Numbered from the stretch's first letter, positions 1 through 9,864 are shown. The stretch is 64,000 nt of DNA from Winogradskyella litoriviva (GCF_013249065.1 NZ_JABRWQ010000003.1:248001-312000); one strand, 5' to 3'. Notes: generated by a model from the letters alone, not told the origin. Program-made: numbers and translations.

Positions 1-326
1 ACTTCTAGAAGCATAAAGTCTAAACTTTCTCCTTTTTCAATTTCAACTGTAATTGTACCACTGTTTTCTCTAGAGGTAGATGTTACCCGATCCACACCTT
101 TTAATCCTTTTAAATTATCTTCAATCTGAAGTACAATGCCCTCTTCAATTTCTTGAGGTGATGCTCCAGGATATGTTATGGCAACATTTATAATTTTTGA
201 TTCCGTAAGCGGAAAGAACGATGATTTTAAAGATAACGCACCAATAATACCGAAAATAAAAAATGCAATAATCAGTACATTAACTGCAACATGATACCTT
301 ATAAAATATTCAATTATTTTTCTCAT
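1..326 (-). CDS. RND family efflux permease, N-terminal part (cut by window edge)
   Basis: Only about the first 108 residues are inside the window; the rest lies beyond base 1. The reading begins MRKIIEYFIRYHVAVNVLII, with one membrane segment at about residues 8-30. It continues into a periplasmic stretch with FPLTES, TYPGASPQEIEE and GVDRVTS, which is the usual start of AcrB/MdtB-like inner-membrane proton-drug antiporters. The start codon shares one base with the stop codon of the upstream adaptor gene (TAATG), so the two are translationally coupled and should form one pump. The substrate cannot be read from this fragment. Confidence 0.85.
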   Translation of the reverse strand, partial: MRKIIEYFIRYHVAVNVLIIAFFIFGIIGALSLKSSFFPLTESKIINVAITYPGASPQEIEEGIVLQIEDNLKGLKGVDRVTSTSRENSGTITVEIEKGESLDFMLLE

Positions 327-1465
327 TATTGAACGGAATCAGTTGTTGAGACATTAGTATTTGCGGCTTTTACGTGCATACCTGCATAAGCTCCTGGAAC
401 TGGTTTTCTTAAAATAACCGTTCCGTCTGGCACGTCCTTTAAAACTACTTTTTCACTTGAAAAATGTGCTGGTTTTACAGATATTACATCTAGTAAACTA
501 TCTTTAACAACATATATTTCTTCACTATCTAACAATAAGTTTCTATCAATTTCAATAGCATTTTCAACTTTTTCTGCGTTTACATTAGCTTCAAGATACA
601 TACCTTCTTTTAAATCTTGATGCTTCACCTCAATAAAAACTGTGATGGTTTGTGTTGTTGCATCAATACTTCCATTTACTCGAGACACATTACCTTTATA
701 TTTCTTGGTCTTATCTAAACTTGTTAGGCTAACACTTTCACCAACTTTCAAAATATTTGCAAAAGACTTACTAATGGCTACTTCCATTTCATATGCAGAG
801 GTATTAATAAACTCTCCCAATTTCTGACCACTTCTCACTAAAGTTCCTTCTGTAACCAAAGCCTCTGTTAAAATCCCAGAAAAGGGTGCTACAATTCTAT
901 ATTTAGATAAGCGTTCTTCTAAGTTTTTTACATTATAATAGGCACTTACGATTCCGCGACCAGTAATAAAATAGTTTTCTTTTTCGCCTGTAATTTCAGG
1001 AAGTTGTGGTGTACTCTTTTTTAAATCGAAATTATTTAGATAAGCCTGCCATTTTGGATATATATCTGGAAAATCTAAGCGCAAATCTGGCATTATTGAA
1101 GCAATGCTATTATACAAACTACTTTTAGCAGATTGCACGCCTGCATAATATTCTGAAGCATCTAACCGAATTAAAGTTTCCCCTTTGTTGAATTTTTGAC
1201 CAGGTTTAAACAATTTAGAACCTGTTTTAAAAATTCCTTGAACCTCTGCATACAATTCTATACGCTGTTTAGAAGTTAAATTTCCGTTTGCAGAAATAAT
1301 TACAGGAATAGTTCCGTTTTTAACAGTATCTACAAGAACCGTTTTTACTACTTTAGGGATAACAGGCTTGGGCTTATGTTTATTGTCAATTAAATATTTT
1401 GCAAAAACAAATGCGCCGAAAATTAATGCGACGCCTAAAACAGATAATAGTATTTTTCTTAACAT
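326..1465 (-). CDS. Efflux RND transporter periplasmic adaptor subunit (HlyD/AcrA family)
   Basis: The product is the membrane fusion protein that links an RND permease to an outer membrane channel. An N-terminal membrane anchor or signal (residues 1-25, MLRKILLSVLGVALIFGAF) is followed by a biotinyl-lipoyl half (GIFKTGSKLFKPGQKFNKGE), a short helical hairpin, the second lipoyl half (RIVAPFSGILTEALVTEGTLV) and beta-barrel strands (GESVSLTSLD, GMYLEANV). An in-frame ATG lies 33 bases upstream at 1498, but it would put polar residues before the hydrophobic signal, so 1465 is preferred. The gene overlaps the RND permease by one base. I see no outer membrane TolC-like gene in the window. Confidence 0.85.
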   Translation of the reverse strand: MLRKILLSVLGVALIFGAFVFAKYLIDNKHKPKPVIPKVVKTVLVDTVKNGTIPVIISANGNLTSKQRIELYAEVQGIFKTGSKLFKPGQKFNKGETLIRLDASEYYAGVQSAKSSLYNSIASIMPDLRLDFPDIYPKWQAYLNNFDLKKSTPQLPEITGEKENYFITGRGIVSAYYNVKNLEERLSKYRIVAPFSGILTEALVTEGTLVRSGQKLGEFINTSAYEMEVAISKSFANILKVGESVSLTSLDKTKKYKGNVSRVNGSIDATTQTITVFIEVKHQDLKEGMYLEANVNAEKVENAIEIDRNLLLDSEEIYVVKDSLLDVISVKPAHFSSEKVVLKDVPDGTVILRKPVPGAYAGMHVKAANTNVSTTDSVQ

Positions 1466-1532
1466 AGTGAGTTGGTAGTAAATTGCAAATTTACCCATAT
1501 ACTCTAACCAAGACGTTAAAAAAACCTTAATA

Positions 1533-3443
1533 TTAATTTGACATCTCGTCTAACTCAAATTGAATCAGCTCCCAATCTGACATTAATTTCTCTAATGTTT
1601 TTTTCTTAGCTTGATAGGCATCAAAAAACTTAGGGTCTGAAGCCGTTTTATCATAATCTGTTTCTAATTTAACATCATCGGCTTTAATGTCTTTTTCTAT
1701 TTGGCTAATTTTAGATTCAATGTTGCTTAACTTATTATTTAAAGATTTCAGTTTCTTTTGATCTTCGTAACTCTGTTTATTACTTTCTTTTGGCTGATTA
1801 GAAACAACGGTTCGTTTTTCTGCTTCCCTTAAATTTTCGAGGTTACGTTGTTCTAGATAAAAATCAATATCACCTAAATATTCTTTAATATTTTGATCTT
1901 TAAATTCGTAAACCGTATCTGTTAACCCTTGCAGAAAATCCCTATCGTGAGAAACTAATATTAAAGTTCCTTCAAATTTCTTTAAAGCTTCTTTTAAAAC
2001 ATTTTTTGATTTAATATCTAAGTGATTTGTAGGCTCATCCATTATTAAAACATTAAGAGGTTGTAATAACAATTTTGCCAAAGCCAGACGATTACGTTCT
2101 CCACCAGAAAGCACTCTTACATACTTTTCGGCTTCTTCTCCTCTAAACAGAAAAGACCCTAAAATATCTCTAACTTTACTTCTATTGGTTTCATTTGCCG
2201 CATCAATCATGGTATCTAAAACAGTTTTGTTACCATCTAAATATTCTGCTTGGTTTTGAGCGAAATAACCAATCTGCACATTGTGTCCTAAAGTTAATTT
2301 ACCTTGGTGCTTTAATTCGCCTACTATAATTTTAGCCAGCGTTGATTTTCCTTGACCATTTTGCCCTACAAAAGCCGTTTTTATATCTCTTGGCACTGAT
2401 AAATTTACATTATGCAACACCTGTAAATCGCCATAGTTTTTTGAAACATTCTCTAATTCTATAACCACTTTTCCTGGTGTAACTGAAACCGGAAAATTTA
2501 AAGACATAACGCTATTATCATCCTCATCAACTTCTATTCTATCTATCTTGTCTAATTTTTTAATTAGAGATTGTGCCATAGTAGCCTTAGAGGCTTTTGC
2601 TCTAAATTTTTCAATGAGCTTTTCGGTTTGTTGTATTTGCTTTTCTTGATTTTTCTGAGCAGCTAATTGTTGAATCTTCATTTCTTTTCGCAAAGCAAGA
2701 AATTGAGTGTAGGGTTTATTATAATCGTATATTCTTCCTAATGAAATCTCTATGGTTCTGTTTGTAACATTATCTAAAAACATTTTATCGTGAGACACAA
2801 TAACAACGGCTCCACTATAGCTTTTTAAGAAATTCTCTAACCAAATAATAGATTCAATATCTAAGTGGTTTGTTGGTTCATCTAAAAGTAATAAATCGTT
2901 ATTTTGAAGTAATAGTTTAGCAAGTTCTATACGCATTCTCCAACCACCAGAAAATGTATCAGTTAGTTTATCAAAATCTTCTCGCTTAAACCCTAAACCT
3001 TGAAGAATTTTTTCGGTTTCGCCTTGATAGTTGTAACCTCCTAATATTTCGTATTGATGCTGAATCTCATTTAAATCAACCATTAGTTGATGATATGCAT
3101 CACTTTCATAATCTATCCGCTCTGCTAGTTGTGTATTAATTTCCTGAAGTTGACCTTCGCACTTTTTTATTTCCTTAAAGGCTTGATAAGATTCTTCTAA
3201 TACCGTTTTTCCTAAATCGAAATCAATATCTTGTTTTAAAAACCCTATTTTCATATCCTTATCAGAAGCTATCTGACCAGTATCAGCTTCTTGCTCTTTT
3301 GATAAAATACGAAGCATTGTAGATTTACCTGCACCATTTTTACCAATTAAACCAATGCGATCACCAAGACCAAGTTTAAATGTAATTTCTTCGAAAAGGT
3401 ATTCACCTTGAAATGATATGGAAAGATTATGGATATTTAGCAT
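1533..3443 (-). CDS. ABC-F family ATP-binding protein (two ABC domains)
   Basis: The product is a soluble ATPase of about 636 residues with two nucleotide-binding domains and no membrane segments, as in the ABC-F family, whose members act on ribosomes. Domain 1 has Walker A GKNGAGKS at about residues 34-41, signature FSGGWRMRIELA and DEPTNHLD. Domain 2 has GQNGQGKS, LSGGERNRLALA and a second DEPTNHLD. Between them is a charged linker (QQTEKLIEKFRAKASKATMAQ), and the C-terminus is a coiled coil (KKLKSLNNKLSNIESKISQ). The longer reading from 3494 adds a cysteine-rich stretch before MLNIHNLSISF; 3443 is the natural start. It resembles Uup/YdiF housekeeping members more than antibiotic-resistance ones, but I cannot settle the subfamily. 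Confidence 0.9.
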   Translation of the reverse strand: MLNIHNLSISFQGEYLFEEITFKLGLGDRIGLIGKNGAGKSTMLRILSKEQEADTGQIASDKDMKIGFLKQDIDFDLGKTVLEESYQAFKEIKKCEGQLQEINTQLAERIDYESDAYHQLMVDLNEIQHQYEILGGYNYQGETEKILQGLGFKREDFDKLTDTFSGGWRMRIELAKLLLQNNDLLLLDEPTNHLDIESIIWLENFLKSYSGAVVIVSHDKMFLDNVTNRTIEISLGRIYDYNKPYTQFLALRKEMKIQQLAAQKNQEKQIQQTEKLIEKFRAKASKATMAQSLIKKLDKIDRIEVDEDDNSVMSLNFPVSVTPGKVVIELENVSKNYGDLQVLHNVNLSVPRDIKTAFVGQNGQGKSTLAKIIVGELKHQGKLTLGHNVQIGYFAQNQAEYLDGNKTVLDTMIDAANETNRSKVRDILGSFLFRGEEAEKYVRVLSGGERNRLALAKLLLQPLNVLIMDEPTNHLDIKSKNVLKEALKKFEGTLILVSHDRDFLQGLTDTVYEFKDQNIKEYLGDIDFYLEQRNLENLREAEKRTVVSNQPKESNKQSYEDQKKLKSLNNKLSNIESKISQIEKDIKADDVKLETDYDKTASDPKFFDAYQAKKKTLEKLMSDWELIQFELDEMSN

Positions 3444-3508
3444 AGTTATTTTTAATATTACAATAGAATTAAAGTTACAATTGTTACAATACAAATTTTA
3501 TAAAATTC

Positions 3509-3516
3509 TACCTTTG
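3509..3516 (+). promoter_or_regulatory. Bacteroidetes-type -7 box (TACCTTTG) for the DUF983 gene
   Basis: TACCTTTG matches TAnnTTTG and lies 38 bases before the ATG at 3555. A TTG at 3481-3483 is 25 bases upstream, slightly farther than usual for the -33 element. Confidence 0.5.
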
Positions 3517-3554
3517 TATTTATTGCAAAAACGCAAAAGTAAAGGTTTTTAGTT

Positions 3555-3938
3555 ATGATTAGAAAAGGAATGAAATTATATAGCATACTTTTTGGCGTAT
3601 GTCCTAAATGTCACCAAGAATCTATGTACGTTAACAAGAATCCTTATGTTTTAACTGACGTTGTAAAAATGCATGAAAAATGTTCTCATTGTAATACAAA
3701 ATACCAGATAGAACCTTCGTTTTTTTATGGCTCAATGTATGTAAGTTATGCCGTAGGAATCGCTTTTGCTGTTGCTGCTTTTATAATTACCTATAATATT
3801 TTAGAGTTTTCTTTAACTGTTGCTTTTATTGCAATTGTAGCTACTCTAGTCGGATTTTTTCCTGTAATTATGAGACTTTCTAGAAATATTTGGATTAATA
3901 TTTTTATGAGTTATGATAAGACGCTTGTAAAAAAGTAA
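3555..3938 (+). CDS. DUF983 family membrane protein
   Basis: The protein has 127 residues with two CxxC knuckles near the start (GVCPKCH and EKCSHCN), then FFYGSMYVSY and two membrane helices (about residues 62-85 and 88-108). This is the layout of DUF983, a family of unknown function common in Bacteroidetes and alphaproteobacteria. The cysteine pairs suggest a zinc ribbon on the cytoplasmic side. It is divergent from the ABC-F gene and has its own promoter. A second ATG (MKLYS) six codons in is possible as the start. Confidence 0.75.
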   Translation: MIRKGMKLYSILFGVCPKCHQESMYVNKNPYVLTDVVKMHEKCSHCNTKYQIEPSFFYGSMYVSYAVGIAFAVAAFIITYNILEFSLTVAFIAIVATLVGFFPVIMRLSRNIWINIFMSYDKTLVKK

Positions 3939-3983
3939 TTTTCTATAAAATATTTTTACAATACTTATTAATTACATTACAAT

Positions 3984-5027
3984 TTACAGAAACCTACTTA
4001 CATCAATTTCTGAATCTAAAGGGGTATTATTCTCTATAGAATTAAATAGTTTTTTAGCCACATAAGGCGCAATCATTACACCTCTTGAGCCTAAACCATT
4101 AAGAATATGTATATTCTTAAAATCTAAATGCGTACCCACTACAGGTCTCCTGTCTACAACTGTTGGTCTAATAGCAGCAACATGCTCAACAACTTCAACA
4201 TCACAATTAATAATGTTTTTTAATTTTGAAATTAACTCGTTTTTACCTTCTTCTGTTATAGATTTTGTTTTATCCTTCCAGTTATATGTAGAACCTACAA
4301 TGTATAAATCCTTGTCTAACGGAATAACAAAAACAGAAGATTTTATAGCAAAGTTAATCTTTAAATTTGGTGCTTTTACAGTTAAAACTTCTCCTTTTGT
4401 TCCATTTATTGGAATATTTTTGAAAAACGGGTTCTCTTTTACTCCAAACCCTTCTGCAAAAACAATATGTTTAGCCTTTATTTTTTGGTAAGTGATTAGC
4501 GTTTCTTGGCTGTTTAATTCTTTATGTAAAAAACTAGCTTCATACAAACAACCACTTTGTTTTAAAAATTGCTTATAACTTGAAATTAGTATATCAGTAT
4601 CTATTCTGCCAGCTCCTAAAACTTCTCCAAAGCCAAAAGGTGCTTCAATATTTGAATTTCTGTTTTTAACTACTTTATCTGAAAGAAAAGATTCTATATT
4701 GGGTTTATCCATGGCATTAAACCATAAATTTTGTTCTTCAATGGAAGCAAAACGTCTATGTATTTTAAGCTTATAATCGATTTTTATATTCAGTTCTTTT
4801 TCAATTTTAGCATACATAGGCAGCGCAACAGCCAATTGCTCCTTAGCTTTCCAAACGGCAGAAAAGCGTTTTAGAATAACTGGGTTATACAAACCTGCTG
4901 CAACTAAAGACGATTTTTGTGAGTTATTATCAAATACAACAAAACTCTTTTTATTAGCACGTAATTCTTCACAAAAGGCAATACTTGCCAAACCGCAACC
5001 TACTATGATATAATCTACTTCTTTCAT
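3984..5027 (-). CDS. FAD-dependent oxidoreductase (DAO family)
   Basis: The protein has 347 residues. It opens with an FAD-binding dinucleotide fold (YIIVGCGLASIAF at residues 6-18, the GxGxxS variant), and a C-terminal DAO signature (AAIRPTVVDRRPVVG then LNGLGSRGVMIAPYVA) contacts the isoalloxazine and substrate in this family. The region TKGEVLTVKAP is also typical of D-amino-acid oxidase-like proteins such as ThiO or the C-terminal half of MnmC. No thiamine genes adjoin, and the protein lacks the methyltransferase half of MnmC, so the substrate is unknown. It is separated from gldN by a terminator and is therefore transcribed independently. Confidence 0.8.
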   Translation of the reverse strand: MKEVDYIIVGCGLASIAFCEELRANKKSFVVFDNNSQKSSLVAAGLYNPVILKRFSAVWKAKEQLAVALPMYAKIEKELNIKIDYKLKIHRRFASIEEQNLWFNAMDKPNIESFLSDKVVKNRNSNIEAPFGFGEVLGAGRIDTDILISSYKQFLKQSGCLYEASFLHKELNSQETLITYQKIKAKHIVFAEGFGVKENPFFKNIPINGTKGEVLTVKAPNLKINFAIKSSVFVIPLDKDLYIVGSTYNWKDKTKSITEEGKNELISKLKNIINCDVEVVEHVAAIRPTVVDRRPVVGTHLDFKNIHILNGLGSRGVMIAPYVAKKLFNSIENNTPLDSEIDVSRFL

Positions 5028-5106
5028 TAATGTAAAGGTATATAAAACAGATTCTACAAACTTAGCATTAGAAAAATAAAACCTAATTTAAATCAATAAT
5101 TAAACA

Positions 5107-5138
5107 AAAAACGCTCACTTAAAAAGTGAGCGTTTTTA
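5107..5138 (-). terminator. Rho-independent terminator of the gldKLMN operon
   Basis: AAAAACGCTCACTT pairs perfectly with AAGTGAGCGTTTTT around a 3-base loop, with a T run on the minus-strand side. It lies 22 bases after the gldN stop codon and is symmetrical enough to work in both directions. Confidence 0.85.
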
Positions 5139-5159
5139 TAATAATTATATTGTAGCTAA

Positions 5160-6071
5160 TTAGTAGCTCCACATATCTTGTTCAAAATTTCTAATCTTGT
5201 CTTTGATACGTTCTGACTCTAAAAGCTGCATTAATGCATTTTCTGCAACATACTCTTTTACTTCTCTATCACCATAAACATTTTCTTCTTTGTAGATAAC
5301 TCCACTAAAACGTCTACTGTTTAATAAATGATCGAATGAAAGTGGTACAGCACTGTTCTTATTGTTAAATGCTTTAGCCTCATGAAGAATGTCTCTGATT
5401 TCTGGGAAAAACACCCAAAATAATCCGATTGGTTCTTTATTAGCCTCATCATCAGAATCAATAAAGTTAACATCTGGTGCAGCCGGAGCAATTGCCAAAA
5501 TACGATACTTCAATTCACCTTGACGCTTATCAAAATACCATAATCCTTTAACTAAATAAGAATTTATATCTGCCGCTCCAATCTCACGACGAATAATATA
5601 TTCTTCTGGTACTTGAGATGTATCAGAAACACCTTCAGCATTCATCCACTCAATACCTTCATCTGTAATAAATTCAGTTTTTAGTGCAGGTGCTAAATCT
5701 TCCATAGTACGTTCTTCAGTAAAATATGCATCTGCATAAACCTTTGGAATTGTACCATCCTTAATATTGTCCATTAATACTCTAAACAATGATTTTCTAT
5801 CATCACCTAAGTTATCTTCAATTGGAAAATATAATGGAAAGTTAGCACGCTCGTCTAAGACAATCTTTTCCCAAGTCATTTTAGAAAATAAGATATCTCT
5901 ATCACCAACATATCCATATTCTAAAGGCTTGTCGTTATCTAGAAGTAACTGCGCTTCAGTTTTCATACCAATTTCTTCTGGTATTTTTGCATTTAGGATA
6001 TTAGCCTGAGCAAACATTGTGTTTGCAGCTAACACGCCTATTCCTATACATAAAAAGCTTTTTAAATTCAT
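5160..6071 (-). CDS. gldN: Gliding motility protein GldN (type IX secretion)
   Basis: The product is a periplasmic, outer-membrane-associated component of the type IX secretion ring, in the PorN/GldN family, that partners with GldK. A signal peptide covers residues 1-21 (MNLKSFLCIGIGVLAANTMFA). The body has family landmarks including YGYVGDRDILFSK, RANFPLYFP, GLWYFDKRQGELKYRILAIAP and LFWVFFPEIRDIL. The length of 303 residues is typical for flavobacterial GldN. It is last in the order gldK-gldL-gldM-gldN, 52 bases after gldM, and is followed by a terminator. Confidence 0.95.
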   Translation of the reverse strand: MNLKSFLCIGIGVLAANTMFAQANILNAKIPEEIGMKTEAQLLLDNDKPLEYGYVGDRDILFSKMTWEKIVLDERANFPLYFPIEDNLGDDRKSLFRVLMDNIKDGTIPKVYADAYFTEERTMEDLAPALKTEFITDEGIEWMNAEGVSDTSQVPEEYIIRREIGAADINSYLVKGLWYFDKRQGELKYRILAIAPAAPDVNFIDSDDEANKEPIGLFWVFFPEIRDILHEAKAFNNKNSAVPLSFDHLLNSRRFSGVIYKEENVYGDREVKEYVAENALMQLLESERIKDKIRNFEQDMWSY

Positions 6072-6123
6072 CTTATTTTTTATTATAATTTGGGATTTTC
6101 TTTTAATGATAATTAATTATCAA

Positions 6124-7698
6124 TTAGTTGGTTATTTCTACAGCAACTGGAGATACACCTTTTAATCTGTAAGATGCATTACCTTGAATCTTAGCTTTAA
6201 TATCAAAAATCGTAATAACATCACCTTTACGTGCTCTTTTTATTGCTGATTTTGCTTGGCTATTCATCTTAGTACCAGAAACTATAACAGTAGGTTGACC
6301 AGGAACTTTTACTTTAAAAGATGTAACGTTAATTGGTAAATCAAATACAAAATCTTCTAATTTAGCTCCAACAGTACCAATCTCTAAGTTACGCTTAGGT
6401 AATTTAACAATGCCATCTTTTCCAGATATTGTACCTGTTGGTTTTGGAATATCTTTAATTCTAAACGTTTGTTGATCACTAGCTTTTGAACCATCATCTA
6501 AAGTAGCAGAAACGTTAATTGTAACTTCTCTACCAGAACCTGGATTCATTGTATATTTTCCTACACCTGAAGCTTTAGATAAACCAGCTCCACTAGCACT
6601 TACTTTGTTATCTGGTACACCAGCAAAAGAAATTGTCATTGGATTAGCAACACCACGATAAACTACGTTCATCTTATCTGCAGATATAGTTGCAGAATTT
6701 GGTCTTGGCACAACTACATAGTTACCAATAATGTCAATGTCTAATGGCTTTCCATCTTCTAAGAACGTAAACTTTCCTTCAATAGTATGCTCACCAACGT
6801 TTCCAACATTAAAGTCTAACTTTGCAGCTCCTGTTGAATCAATTGCATTAGATAAATCAATTTCTTGACCCTGTACATTTAATTTTGTAGGTGTTACATT
6901 AGCATATTTACCTAATACAACTCTACCTTGAAACTTTTCTCCTTGAAAAAACGCAGATTTATCTGCTAATACTATGGCTTGATATTTCTTTAATGACGTA
7001 GCATCACTTACCAAATTACCTAGAAAACCATTATAAATATTAGTTTCTGTAGCTTTTACGTCGTTTTGCATTGCTGTTAACTTAGTATAAGAAGCAATGG
7101 CTGGGAAACCTTGAAAATGGTAATCTAACCATTTTTTCTTTTTTCCTTCATTGTCAGTAACAGGTTCTAAACTAAATCTTTTCTCAAAACTTGCTATTAC
7201 TGGTTCCCATTTACCTTCTTTAGGTAAAACAGCTTTAATATCATTTTTGTATTTCTCTATTCTGGCAACTATTTCATCACCTCTTTTTGTGTAACGATCT
7301 CCTGTAAACCAGTGCTCATCTAATTTATCACCTTTATCCATTTCTTCGTAAGGTAACTCACCATTTTCTTCGCGCTCATAGCCTCCAAGTTTTACAATAT
7401 CGTTTGCCTTTACATCGGCAATCCATTTGTAGAATTCTTCAGAAATAACACTAATTTGCTTAGCCATTTCGTTAGCTGCTGCAAAATCTTCTGGTTTTTC
7501 TTCAGCCTGTGAATTTAACTGAGAAAGAATCCCTTCATTTGACGTTGCTGCCAATTCGTTAGCACTATCAAATTTAGTGTTCATTAAACCAAATGCAGAT
7601 AATACTTCTTTTGACATTGTCATTGCGATCATAGCAATGAATACCAAATACATTAGGTTAATCATTTTTTGCCTTGCGGACTGTTTTCCTCCTGCCAT
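6124..7698 (-). CDS. gldM: Gliding motility protein GldM (type IX secretion motor shaft)
   Basis: GldM has 524 residues with a single N-terminal membrane helix (about 13-33, INLMYLVFIAMIAMTMSKEV) and a long periplasmic part. In the family this part forms stacked domains that carry the motion of the GldL-GldM motor to the outer membrane ring. The N-terminal MAGGKQSARQKMINLMYLVF is the characteristic start. Ig-like C-terminal segments are visible around VVVPRPNSATIS, VVYRGVANPMTISFAGVP and GTISGKDGIVKLPKRNLEIG. It sits 50 bases after gldL and 52 before gldN. Confidence 0.96.
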   Translation of the reverse strand: MAGGKQSARQKMINLMYLVFIAMIAMTMSKEVLSAFGLMNTKFDSANELAATSNEGILSQLNSQAEEKPEDFAAANEMAKQISVISEEFYKWIADVKANDIVKLGGYEREENGELPYEEMDKGDKLDEHWFTGDRYTKRGDEIVARIEKYKNDIKAVLPKEGKWEPVIASFEKRFSLEPVTDNEGKKKKWLDYHFQGFPAIASYTKLTAMQNDVKATETNIYNGFLGNLVSDATSLKKYQAIVLADKSAFFQGEKFQGRVVLGKYANVTPTKLNVQGQEIDLSNAIDSTGAAKLDFNVGNVGEHTIEGKFTFLEDGKPLDIDIIGNYVVVPRPNSATISADKMNVVYRGVANPMTISFAGVPDNKVSASGAGLSKASGVGKYTMNPGSGREVTINVSATLDDGSKASDQQTFRIKDIPKPTGTISGKDGIVKLPKRNLEIGTVGAKLEDFVFDLPINVTSFKVKVPGQPTVIVSGTKMNSQAKSAIKRARKGDVITIFDIKAKIQGNASYRLKGVSPVAVEITN

Positions 7699-7748
7699 TT
7701 CTAATTAGTTTTTAATTGTTAATTAATTAAATCGATTATTAAAACCAA

Positions 7749-8384
7749 TTAGTTTTTGTTCATTGCAGATAACATTCCACCATATACACCATTTAATGAT
7801 GATAAGTTAGATGCTAAGGATTGCATTTGCTCTTTTAATTTAGTTGCATTTTCTACTGCTTCATCATTAATTGCCGCTTGTCTGTTAGCACTCTCAACCT
7901 GTACTTTATAAAGACTATTTAAAGACTCCATTTGTGCAGCCGCTAATGATAATTCTTCACTGTACTTCTTTTGAGCAGCCATAGAATCTACTGTTGGAGA
8001 AATTCCTTTTGCAGCACCTTCAAAGTTTTTGATACTATCACCAAGACTTGCCATAAGTTCACCATCAATTTTAGCATCTTTTAACAAGTTGTCTAATTTT
8101 TTAGATAATAAACCTTCTGCATCCTTAGGCTCTTCTAATTTTTTCTTTTTACCTCCTAAAGACTGACCTCCAGCTAATTCTGGATATACTAACGACCAAT
8201 CTAAATCATCTCCTTGTTTTTCAAAAGCAGAGATTGTAAATACTATCGCTTCAACAATCATTCCTAAAGTAAGGATAAGTGATCCATAAGGCCAGTGCTG
8301 GATTTTAAATAATGCTCCAATAATTACAATTGCAGCTCCAAGTCCGTAGACCATATTCATTGTTGATAATTTCTTTTGTGCCAT
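7749..8384 (-). CDS. gldL: Gliding motility protein GldL (type IX secretion motor, proton channel)
   Basis: GldL is the cytoplasmic-membrane protein that with GldM forms the proton-driven motor of gliding and type IX secretion. Two membrane helices lie at about residues 10-27 and 34-54. The motif FKIQHWPYG in the turn and the acidic residue in GMIVEAIVF (about E45) are the charged residues expected to take part in proton flow. The remaining C-terminal 155 residues are cytoplasmic and coiled-coil-rich (LSLAAAQMESLNSLYKVQVE). The length of 211 residues is normal. Confidence 0.96.
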   Translation of the reverse strand: MAQKKLSTMNMVYGLGAAIVIIGALFKIQHWPYGSLILTLGMIVEAIVFTISAFEKQGDDLDWSLVYPELAGGQSLGGKKKKLEEPKDAEGLLSKKLDNLLKDAKIDGELMASLGDSIKNFEGAAKGISPTVDSMAAQKKYSEELSLAAAQMESLNSLYKVQVESANRQAAINDEAVENATKLKEQMQSLASNLSSLNGVYGGMLSAMNKN

Positions 8385-8469
8385 GATTTTTAAATTTTTA
8401 GTTTTAATTGAGTTTGGTTGTTAGACTCAATCTGGAATTAATAAATAGTTTAAGTTAAGTTAAGTTTAA

Positions 8470-9822
8470 TTAATTTGTTGCTGTATTGCTTGTTACTTCA
8501 GTTCCCATATAATCTTGAACTGTTCTAAATCCAATATAGCTTCTTGCAGAATCTGCATATTCGTAATCTCTAGAACTTACTTGAAGGAAGTAAGCTACAT
8601 CTTTCCAAGAACCACCTCTTACAACTTTACGTGCATTATTAGGGTCGTTTACATTTGGATTGATTGATGATGCATATTCATAAGATGCAGGATCATAAGA
8701 TCCATTTACCCATTCAGATACGTTACCAGCCATATTATATAAGTTGAAATCATTAGGGTCATAAGCATCTGCTTCTACTGTATATAGCGCTTGATCCGCT
8801 GCATAATCTCCACGTAATGGTTTAAAGTTAGCCATAAAACAACCTCTGTCGTTTTTAGTATATGGTCCACCCCAAGGATATGTAGCTCCTTGTAATCCTC
8901 CACGAGCAGCATATTCCCACTCAGCTTCTGATGGTAATCTATAAGAGTTTACAGCATGTACTCCTCTTTTCTTTCTATCTGCATTGTGATATAATGTTCT
9001 CCACTGACAGAATGCTTGTGCTTGTTTCCAAGACACACCTACTACTGGATATGCTCCATAGGCATCATGCCAGAAATAATCATTATGCATTGGCTCATTA
9101 TAAGAGTATGCAAAATCTCTAATCCAAGCTGTTGTATCTGGATAAACTTCAACCTCTTGCTGAACAACAACTTCAGATCGCTTAAGCCCTCTGTTTTTTG
9201 CCGCTTTTTGGATATCCATAAATGTATATTGAAACTTAAATTGCTTCACATCCCAAGTACGTTGTCCATTGTAAGATTCTTCAATTGGTAAATACATACC
9301 ATCCATAACTTCAGCGTATAACTCATCAGGATAATCTTCAGTGCTTAGATATAACTCAACATCACGATTAATCTTTCTTTGCTCATTACCATAAGTATTT
9401 TGCATGTAACTTTCGTAAGCGTTAAGCTCTTCTGGATTAGAATCTTTATAAGCAAATTCTCCAATATCGCCGTTTCCTGGTGTTTTCCCTTCTAAATCAG
9501 CCATCTCAGCTAATTTTAATCTTAGAATAGAATCTCTTACCCATTCTACAAATTGACGATACTCACTGTTTGTAATTTCAGTTTCGTCCATATAGAATGC
9601 ACGAACAGTAGCTGTTCTAGTCGGTGCATCTTGTACGCCAGCTAAATCATCATCAGATTTACCCATAATAAAAGCTCCGCCAGGCACAAGTGTCATCCCA
9701 TAGGGCTTTTCTGGATGCCACGCTTTACCTTTAACTCCTACTAATTGTCCACGGTCTCCAGAATTACAACTGGCTACCAAAACTAGTACTGCGGTTAGTA
9801 AAATAAACTTCTTAATATTCAT
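8470..9822 (-). CDS. gldK: Gliding motility lipoprotein GldK (type IX secretion ring)
   Basis: GldK has 450 residues. It starts with a lipoprotein signal (MNIKKFILLTAVLVLVASCNSG, lipid on the Cys of ASC) and then a formylglycine-generating-enzyme/sulfatase-modifying fold: TLVPGGAFIMGKSDDD, ITNSEYRQFVEWVRD, YPVVGVSWKQAQAFCQW, YRLPSEAEWEYAARGG, NMAGNVSEWVNGSYD and RKVVRGGSWKD. GldK and PorK use this fold structurally, with GldN, to build the outer membrane-associated ring. It is the first gene of the operon and has a plausible promoter upstream at 9865-9895. Confidence 0.96.
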   Translation of the reverse strand: MNIKKFILLTAVLVLVASCNSGDRGQLVGVKGKAWHPEKPYGMTLVPGGAFIMGKSDDDLAGVQDAPTRTATVRAFYMDETEITNSEYRQFVEWVRDSILRLKLAEMADLEGKTPGNGDIGEFAYKDSNPEELNAYESYMQNTYGNEQRKINRDVELYLSTEDYPDELYAEVMDGMYLPIEESYNGQRTWDVKQFKFQYTFMDIQKAAKNRGLKRSEVVVQQEVEVYPDTTAWIRDFAYSYNEPMHNDYFWHDAYGAYPVVGVSWKQAQAFCQWRTLYHNADRKKRGVHAVNSYRLPSEAEWEYAARGGLQGATYPWGGPYTKNDRGCFMANFKPLRGDYAADQALYTVEADAYDPNDFNLYNMAGNVSEWVNGSYDPASYEYASSINPNVNDPNNARKVVRGGSWKDVAYFLQVSSRDYEYADSARSYIGFRTVQDYMGTEVTSNTATN

Positions 9823-9864
9823 AGTAACTCTAGGTTAAATTATTCATAATTATTTTTGAGGTCG

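Noticed and set aside
8447..8475. TTAAG tandem-like run between gldK and gldL
   Set aside because: It is short, AT-rich and imperfect; I see no basis for calling it a regulatory or recombination site.
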